A stretch of DNA of 64,000 nt. Source: Rana temporaria. Lineage: Eukaryota; Chordata; Amphibia; Anura; Ranidae. The stretch is taken from assembly GCF_905171775.1 (NCBI RefSeq), contig NC_053492.1, positions 330,096,690 through 330,160,689 of the forward strand, given 5' to 3'. The notes beneath the pieces are model-generated. The model ran no database searches. It was not told the DNA's origin and saw only the letters and a program-made list of their open reading frames with translations. Positions 57,712 through 64,000 of the stretch are shown piece by piece. The translations under genes and the position numbers were made by a program. Each line of letters starts with the position of its first letter. Within the stretch, counting starts at the first letter, position 1.

Positions 57712-59020
57712 ATTGTATTTTTTTTTTGGCTCTGATTCACTTCCCCAGTTTTCTTGAGATTCAATGCCGCAGGGGAGGCCAATCTACTATATACACCCTC
57801 TGGCAATTTGGATGTCGTTTTGTGGTAGACTCAGCCCTAAGATATCAGCGATGCGGTGCACCTTTTAACTTGATATACTCACGGGTTAAGCCGGCTTAGC
57901 TTTTATGTTGCCATGGTTCTAAAACTTTTCTGGGTCTAGGTTGTTTGTGTGCTTGTGAGTGGATAGGAACACTCAATTAGCCTCAATAGGGTTTACACAC
58001 ACAAGGGGCAGCCTCGTAGTTCAACCCTTACGCCTCTCTCTGCGTTCTCACACTATTGTCCATCCGACCATCTCAGATACCCTGCGTACCAGAAAAAAGT
58101 TTATGTACAGTGACCTGGGATGAAATATAGTATGTACCATATAATCAAATGCTCCGGCAGTTCGTCCACCCCTGTTGCTCTGACATTTCTTGAAAGGGGT
58201 CACAGCTCAACATCAGGTGCTAGTACCTTATTAAATAAATCAATACATGGGTATATTTGAAAGGAGATCAGATAGCAATGCCCGGGGTGTATTGCATCAA
58301 TCAATTACTCCCTTCACAATGTTAGCCCATCAGCATTGAAACAATGTAGCTCAGTACCAGCTGGTCCTGCATTTACCTTATAGGGAAGTAAGTTGTACCT
58401 TTGTTCAGAAGGCTTCCCCTAAATTAAAGCAGATGCTAGCAGGATTTTTCAATACCAAATATGTGGCACATGTCGTTTCAAAACAGATTAGATGAAAGGC
58501 AGTAGTATACGATGGTATGGAAGAAGGAGAAAGTTCTTACCAGTCCCTCGGATTCCCAGGTTATCCCCCTTGATTGTCTTCTGAACAAGCACCCTCCACA
58601 AAGCTGTAGCTAAAAAAGGCAAAGATATTACCTGACTGAAGCCGTGGGTCGTGGGAGCAGAGAGGGGAGTCGGCGTCCGCAGGGGGGCGGGGGTCAGGAC
58701 ACCCTCAAACGAATCCGCACAGAGCGGCACTTACTCCCTATGGTGTCCTAGTCAGCAAGCGAACAGGGGCAGGAGAGATCGAGGGGGGGCATCGGTTGGA
58801 CGGCGGAGGAGATCAGCAGTACGGGGTGTGCGATCAGCGGTCTAGCGGCTCAGCAGTCTCGCACCCTGCGTCGTAGCCGCCACCGCTGATACACCCTCGG
58901 ATCCTCTGGCGTCTCCATCCCCCGTCAGCTGGTTCGGTCCGTGGCGTGGGCAGCTCCTCCCTCAGCGTGCGTGCCTCACGTGCGCCACGTCATCCTGAGA
59001 TGGAGGCTATTAAGCCCCCC
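57712..59020 (-). other. L1-C 5' UTR, approximate
   Basis: No conserved protein. GC-rich near 58640-59000. Presumed LINE promoter region because it lies just upstream of ORF1; the true 5' end was not identified. Confidence 0.4.
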
Positions 59021-59703
59021 TCCCTCTGCCACAGCCACATGCCGGGGTCCATATCTTCATTACAGTTTTTTTGACAGTGCCCTCTGGCTCATCACCAGAG
59101 GCAAGGCTGTTGCTCTGAGGCCTGTGCACGCTATTTACCCTTTGCACCTACTACAGTTGCCCACAATATTGACTCCAAGGTGACCTCCTTAACCAACTAA
59201 CTGGCGACAACTCCTTGGTCAGCTCACACAATAACCAAAAGATATTTCTTCTGTTGTGGTACTTTATTTCTTTGTTCAACGTGTTTATTTCTGCTGCATG
59301 CACACGTTTGACCCATGTGGGTCAGTGATTTTATTCTACTACAAAATGTTGGACATGTCCTGTTATGTTTTTCTTTTTACAAAGTATAGACTATACAAAA
59401 AAGGGGGGGGTGCTCTGGCCTGATTCGAGGGGGGAAGGGGACACTGGCAACTCTGATATAAGGGGGCTCTACTGACAAAGCTCTCCTTTATTCCTCTTTA
59501 CACCACAGTTTGAGGAGTTCCCCTTATAGTGTCCCGAATACATCAACACCAAAATATTTTGCTATCTAAAAATTAGGTGCGCTGTTTTTTTTTTTCATTT
59601 TAATTTTCAATGCTATCAAAGTGCTTTCAAATTTCAAAATTGCAGTAATACAAAATATCTTACATAAGCAAACAGAAACCAAGACAGACAAAAAATCCAT
59701 CAT
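59021..59703. other. Unassigned non-coding stretch
   Basis: No recognisable gene or terminal repeat. It may be the 3' part of another retroelement (59040-59250 has a LINE-3'-UTR-like look), but I cannot support that from sequence features. Confidence 0.3.
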
Positions 59704-59925
59704 ACTTCGGGATGAGCCGAACACCCCCCGGTTCGTTTCTCATCAGAACCTGCGAACGAACCGAAAGTTTGCGCGAACTTTAGAACCCTGTTAAAGTCTA
59801 TGGGACTCGAACGTTTGAAATCAAAAGTTCTAATTTTAAAGGCTAATATGCAAGTTATTGTCCTAAAAAGGATTTGGGGACCTGGGTCATGCCCCAGGCG
59901 ACATGTATCAATGCAAAAAAGAAAA
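59704..59925. mobile_element. hAT end fragment (same family as 8013-33139)
   Basis: Starts CTTCGGGATGAGCCGAACAC and continues with AGGCTAATATGCAAGTTATT and GGACCTGGGTCATGCCCCAG. This matches 32920-33139 reversed and 8150-8240 directly. Only one end is present, so it is a truncated copy. Confidence 0.85.
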
Positions 59926-60130
59926 GTAATGCGTCTGTCTGTTTTACAAGCAGAACCATTTGAACCTTCTATTCTCAGCGGGTGTAATCTCCAATCCAAT
60001 CCGGTCTACTATCTGCGGATTGGATCAGCTTGCAGTTGGGTGTAAACGGACAGCAAAGTCTGACATCTGACCACTCATACAGCAGAGCAGGCTCCATCCC
60101 ACCCTGCTCAGCTCACAGATCCCCCAATGA

Positions 60131-60380
60131 GCAAAGTGGTTGTGAAGTTTTCTGGAGCTGATTGGACCGAGAAGGAGGTGTAGCAGATAGTGATAAAGAC
60201 TGTGCCCGAGCCAGGGGCCCATCTCCTAGACCTGAGAACTGAGTATGATATAGCTTGTGCTCTGTTGGAACAGAGGGTGGCCATACTGACCTGTTTCCAG
60301 AAGACTGCTGTAAGTTTGGCCGAAGGACTGGAAGTTCAAGTGATACCGTCCCTATCAGCCGGAGATGAGGATCTCAGATG
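60131..60380 (+). pseudogene. Unidentified ORF remnant
   Basis: A frame from an ATG near 60127 reads MSKVVVKFSGADWTEKEV, meets a stop, and is open again for about 60 codons (TVPEPGAHLLDLRTEYDIAC and following) to a stop near 60380. It looks protein-like in composition and could be part of a retroelement gag, but I recognise no family. Upstream (59926-60126) and downstream (60381-60660) show no feature I can name. Confidence 0.3.
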
Positions 60381-60667
60381 AAGATCGCTCCCAGGTTGGG
60401 TCAGTAAGCCCGGCATCTGAGGAAGTTAAAGCGGCCACAATCGGTCAGCCACCTGCCTCTTTCTATACTGACAAGAATAAGCTAGTTGAAACTGGTGAAG
60501 AACATTGTCATCTCAACCCATCAAGGGTACCGGAGGTTATTTTTAGGGTACATTTCCACCCCAGGTGGGGAAGAAGGGTTTGAAGCTGGATGGATCAGGC
60601 TATTCAAGCAGTAGAAGAGTGAAGTGTCCCTGAGGTGGTGAAGAGACAGTGAATAAGCAAACGTCTT

Positions 60668-60995
60668 ATGCCGCATACACATGCTCAAAATTTCCGAAAA
60701 CATATGTTCGATGTGAGCTTGTTGTCGGGAAATCCGACCGTGTGTAGGGTCCATCGGATATTTGCTGTCGGAAATTTCCGACAACAAATGTTCGAGAGCT
60801 GGTTCTCAATTTTTACAACAACAAAAGTTCTCTGTAACCAATTCCAACGCACAAAAATCCTACGCATGCTCGGAATCAATTAGGCGCATTCTCAGAATCA
60901 TTGAGCGCCGTAGTGTTGTACATCACCGCGTTCTTGACATTTGGAATTTCCGACAACATTTGTGTGACCGTGTGTATGCAACACAAGTTTGAGCC
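60668..60995. mobile_element. MITE with TTTCCGACAACA repeats
   Basis: Begins ATGCCGCATACACATGCTCA and ends near GTGACCGTGTGTATGCAACA. Internal inverted units AAATTTCCGACAACAAATGT and GAATTTCCGACAACATTTGT occur. The ends resemble the TGCCGCGTACACACGG ends of the small MITEs at 24830 and 25329. The exact target duplication is not resolved. Confidence 0.65.
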
Positions 60996-61004
60996 AACAT
61001 TCCG

Positions 61005-61740
61005 TCTGGCGAATGAGAAACTTCCTCTGCTTCTGTAAATGTAAACAGAAGCAGAGGAAGTGATGTCAGAGAAGACATCAAGTAAATGCACCAACACTGC
61101 ACTGACACCAGTACACGTAGGCACACAAAACACCCCCCAGATCACCCCCTGCACCTCCAGTCACAGTGTCACTGATTTCAGTGGTAATTTTTTTTACTGA
61201 TCACTGCATGCAGTGTCATTTGTGACTGCAAAAAGTGTCAGGGCAATTAGTGTTAGGCCCCTTTGGGTCCAGGGTACCCCCCTAACCCCCCAATAAAAAA
61301 TGTATCCCTTGATCGCCCCCCAGGTAACCCTTTCACCCCCTGTCACCAGTGTCACTAAGCGATCTTTTTTCTGATCGCCGTATAAGTGTCACTGGTGACG
61401 CTAGTTAGCCAGTTTGCTATTTAGGTTCACTGCTAGGTTTTTATATAGTGTCAGGTACCCCCATTATTACCCAATAAAGGTTTAACCCCCTGATCGCCCA
61501 GCAGGTGATATCAATTAGGTTTAGTGTCAGATAGGGTCTGCGTCGCCCCAGGCAGCGTCAAATTAGTGCCAGTAGCGCTAACACCCACGCACGCAGAATA
61601 CACCTCCCTTAGTTGTATAGTATCTGAACAGATTAATATCTGATCTGATCCGATCTACACTAGCGTCCCCAGCAGTTTAGGGTTCCCAAAAACGCAGTAT
61701 TAGCAGGATCAGCCCAGATACCTGTGTAGCAAGGTGTTAC
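61005..61740 (+). mobile_element. piggyBac subterminal fragment
   Basis: Opposite-strand relative of 28610-29800: CTCTGCTTCTGTAAATGTAAACAGAAGCAGAG hairpin (about 61024-61058), ACAGTGTCACTGATTTCAGT, CCCCCAATAAAAAATG, GTTTAACCCCCTGATCGCCC, CTGATCTGATCCGATCTACA. No transposase follows and the terminal CCACTTAAG is missing. It is a remnant of the family seen at 19534-30029. Confidence 0.8.
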
Positions 61741-61872
61741 CATGCATGCATTTAACAGACTGCAAATTTGTGCTGGAATAGAGATTTGACTCTGGTGTCG
61801 GGTGTGTGCTATATTATTGGAGTTTGTTAAGTTCAGTTATATTAAGGACAAAGGATTATGGGTATTGTGGCA

Positions 61873-62300
61873 CCAGTTTCAGTTTCAGCAGACATGTTCG
61901 GTCATGTTTAGGCCCGAGCAGGATTCCAGCAAACATTTGCCCGCCGGGCCTTTTCCCAGCGGGCAAATATTTCCGGACTTGTTTTAAAACAGCCCGCTGG
62001 AATCCTGTCCCCTCGGACATGTTCGGTCGTCTGTACAGACCTACCGTACATGTCCGAGCGCCCGCCATCCCTCGCTTGCGTCGAATGACTTTGACGCATG
62101 CGTGGAAGCATTTAACTGGCAGGACCGCCCACGTCATCGTCGCGGCGACGGCGCGGACACACCCCGCGTATTGTTTACGCGCGGATTTCTGTATGATGGT
62201 GAGTACAGCCACCATACAGAAATCCCCGGGCATACATGTACGGTGAAAACGGTCTGGTGGACCGGTTTCATCGTACATGTATGCTCGTCTGTACGCGGCA
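61873..62300. mobile_element. TAA-flanked multi-hairpin MITE, copy 3 (left end lost)
   Basis: The right end CGTCTGTACGCGGCA is followed by TAA (62301-62303). The left end begins inside the first hairpin (CAGTTTCAGCAGACATGTTC), so about 40-50 bp are missing. The interior aligns with copies 1 and 2. It borders the gypsy RT, which does not resume on the left, indicating a deletion. Confidence 0.8.
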
Positions 62301-62309
62301 TAAGGGAAT

Positions 62310-63034
62310 CTACCACCGCTTGTACACGGAGCAAGTGCGTTTCCCAGTCTGGGCTATGGATGACCACATTGTCTAAGTACGCCGCTGCATACGAGCGATG
62401 TGGTCTCAAAATTTAATCCATCATTCGCTGGAATGATGCAGGGGCTCCGTGCAGACCAAACGGCATCCGCTTATACTGAAACAAACCCTCAGGGGTGGAA
62501 AAGGCAGTCTTTTCCTTGGCCGATTCAGTAAGCGGTATCTGCCAATAACCTTTCATTAGGTCTAGGGTCGTTATGTAGCGAGCCTGTCCCAACCTGTCCA
62601 CAAGTTCGTCTACCCGGGCAATCGGGTAGGCATCAAACTTGGACACAGTTAAGTTTTCTAAAGTCATTACAAAATCTGATACTGCCATCAGGTTTTGGGA
62701 CCAGCACTATGGGACTTGACCACTCACTGTGGGACTCCTCGATCACATCCAACTCCAAAATATTTTTTATTTCCTCTGCAACCGCCTCTCGCCGGGCCTC
62801 TCAAATTCTATACGGTTTTACATTTACCCGAACCCCTGGTTCCGTCACTATGTCATGTTGGAACGTGTTGATCAGTCCGGGAAAGGGGGAGAAAAAGTCT
62901 CTATTTTTCTGCAGGAATGCCCTAACGTCAGTTTGTTGTGCTACGGATAGGGAATCCATGAGGGGGACGTCAGGTGTCACGGGTTTCTGGTCTGTTGGAG
63001 GCAGGGACGTGGCCAGTAAAGTCTCTCGGTCCTT
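62310..63034 (-). pseudogene. Gypsy reverse transcriptase, N-terminal half
   Basis: Continues after the integrase tail with only a TGA in the linker (near 63040, where Trp would be expected). Fragments read LMDSLSVAQQTDVRAFLQKN, FFSPFPGLINTFQHDIVTEP and GVRVNVKPYRI (stop), then VIEESHSEWSSPIVLVPKPD. After a 1-2 nt loss near 62655 come KFDAYPIARVDELVDRLGQA, YITTLDLMKGYWQIPL, MPFGLHGAPASFQRMMD and, in another frame, AAAYLDNVVIHSPDWETHLL. The active-site YLDD has become YLDN. The RT is cut by the MITE at 62300. Confidence 0.85.
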
Positions 63035-64000
63035 TCAGGGTTTTAAGAGATTCACATGGTAAATTTGGTGTGGTTTCCTTTTCCCTGACTGGTAGACTTT
63101 GTAGTTTACCTCCCCCACCCTTTCGACAACCTCAAAGGGACCCTGCCACTTTAGTAGAAACGTACTTTCTACCGTGGGAACCAGTAGCAACACTCTGTCC
63201 CCCGGGCTGAAAGAACGGACCTTGGCACCCCGGTTATAGACCCTCCTCTGGGCCTCCTGGGCTCGCTCCATATGTTCCCGTACCAGGGGCAGGACAGCTG
63301 TGATTCGATCCTGCATCAAAGAGACATGCTCTATGACGCTCCTATATGGGCTGACCTCCCCTTCCTACATTGCTTTGGCCACATCTAGCAGGCCCCTGGG
63401 ATGCCTACCATACAAGAGCTCAAAGGGGGAATAGCCTGTGGATGCCTGCGGGACCTCTCGTATGGCAAACATGAGATATGGTAGCAAAAAATCCCAGTTT
63501 CTTCCATCTTTGTCGACCACCTTTTTTAGCATACACTTTAATGTTTTATTAAATCTTTCGACCAGACCATCGGTTTGGGGGTGGTAGACAGAAGTGCGGA
63601 GATGGGAGATTTTGTACAATCTACACAACTCCTTGGTAACCTTCGACATAAAAGGTGTGCCCTGATCGGTCAAGATCTCTTTTGGGATCCCCACTCGACT
63701 AAATACCTGGACCAATTCCTTGGCAATAGCCTTAGCGGAGGTGTTACGCAAGGGTATGGCCTCAGGATAGCGAGTTGCATAGTCCAGGATCACCAGAATA
63801 TGCTGGTGACCTCGGGCCGATTTCACGACCGGCCCCACCAGGTCGATGCCAATCCTCTCAAAGGGGACCTCAATTATTGGTAGAGGAACAAGGGGGCTGC
63901 GAAAATGGGATGACGGTGCTGACAATTGGCACTCGGGGCACGATTCGCAGTACTCCTTGACCTCTGCATGCAAACCGGGCCAGAAAAATCTTTGAGCGAT
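63035..64000 (-). pseudogene. Gypsy integrase with GPY/F module, partial
   Basis: Integrase core entering from the window edge: the last Cys pair of the zinc domain (CESCPECQ), Asp in ERIGIDLVGPV, Asp in EILTDQGTPFMS, Glu in VYHPQTDGLVERFNKTLK, then RHPRGLLDVAKAM. After a frame change (63319-63365) follow REHMERAQEAQRRVYNRG, FSPGDRVLLLVP and the GPY/F-like LLKWQGPFEVVERVGEVNYK, ending QIYHVNLLKP. All three catalytic residues are intact. The N-terminus lies outside the window. Confidence 0.9.

Larger units (their letters stand above)
43060..59020 (-). mobile_element. L1-type LINE (copy C), split by a retrovirus
   Basis: Antisense LINE with ORF2 (46948-43175) and ORF1 (57711-56750) in normal order, a 3' UTR to about 43060 and a 5' UTR of up to about 1.3 kb (57712-59020). 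The retrovirus 47012-56434 sits between ORF1 and ORF2. No poly(T) is visible at the left, so the end and any target duplication remain uncertain. Confidence 0.8.
62301..64000 (-). mobile_element. Ty3/gypsy element with IN before RT (Gmr1-like), partial
   Basis: Minus-strand pol runs off the right edge of the window. Integrase (64000-63365) is followed by the GPY/F module (63319-63035) and then, across a short linker, the start of RT (about 62990-62310). Standard Ty3/gypsy elements have RT before IN. Published deuterostome elements of the Gmr1 type have this copia-like order. LTRs were not seen. Confidence 0.8.

Noticed and set aside
59021..59703. Host exon or promoter in the unassigned stretch
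   Set aside because: No splice-flanked open frame, no CpG island and no conserved motif could be seen.
1..64000. Host genes, tRNA or rRNA genes
   Set aside because: All coding signals traced to transposable elements or a retrovirus; no cloverleaf or rRNA core was recognised by eye.

Overview
This is a eukaryotic, very probably anuran amphibian, genomic window made almost wholly of transposable elements (TEs). The mix points to a large frog-like genome: Penelope-like, DIRS, L1-type LINE, Ty3/gypsy, endogenous retrovirus, hAT, piggyBac, Tc1/mariner and PIF/Harbinger elements, with many MITEs and (TA)n runs. The species cannot be named from the sequence alone. I see no host single-copy gene, no tRNA or rRNA, and nothing prokaryotic.

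Region 1 (260-37906) is a nest of insertions, mostly resolved by target-site duplications (TSDs). A Penelope-like element (PLE; inverted arms, RT fragment at 7384-7584, hammerhead-like motif in both arms) holds, on its left, a 5'-truncated LINE (620-2507), Harbinger-type MITEs (2691-3433, 3845-4542, 6885-7381) and a Tc1 element (4894-6493). On its right it holds a hAT element (8013-33139, TSD GTTACCAA) and a Harbinger element (33458-37708). Inside the hAT lies an antisense L1 (10356-32711, TSD AAGTCC). Inside that L1 lie a DIRS element (about 11364-17219) and a piggyBac element (19534-30029, TSD TTAA). Inside both of these sits the same TAA-flanked MITE. Removing each insert rejoins its host, which gives a relative order of events.

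Region 2 (37907-59020) has a 150-bp perfect-style hairpin, then a decayed sense LINE (38360 to about 43050) carrying a hAT with a 31-bp minisatellite. It is followed by an antisense L1 (about 43060-59020) split between ORF1 and ORF2 by an endogenous retrovirus (47012-56434; TSD CCTAC; LTRs differing at only about five positions outside the TA run). The retrovirus has gag, pol and env on the minus strand, each nearly complete but with frame breaks.

Region 3 (59020-64000) holds a hAT end fragment, an unidentified ORF remnant, a MITE, a piggyBac subterminal fragment, a third copy of the TAA-flanked MITE, and the integrase then reverse transcriptase of a Ty3/gypsy element in the unusual IN-before-RT (Gmr1-like) order.

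Best candidates for further work: the two-gene Harbinger element with an intact spliced transposase and an apparent MITE derivative in the same window; the hammerhead-like motif whose core carries a paired C3/G8 change; the young retrovirus with a Gag lacking a zinc knuckle; and the Gmr1-like gypsy element.
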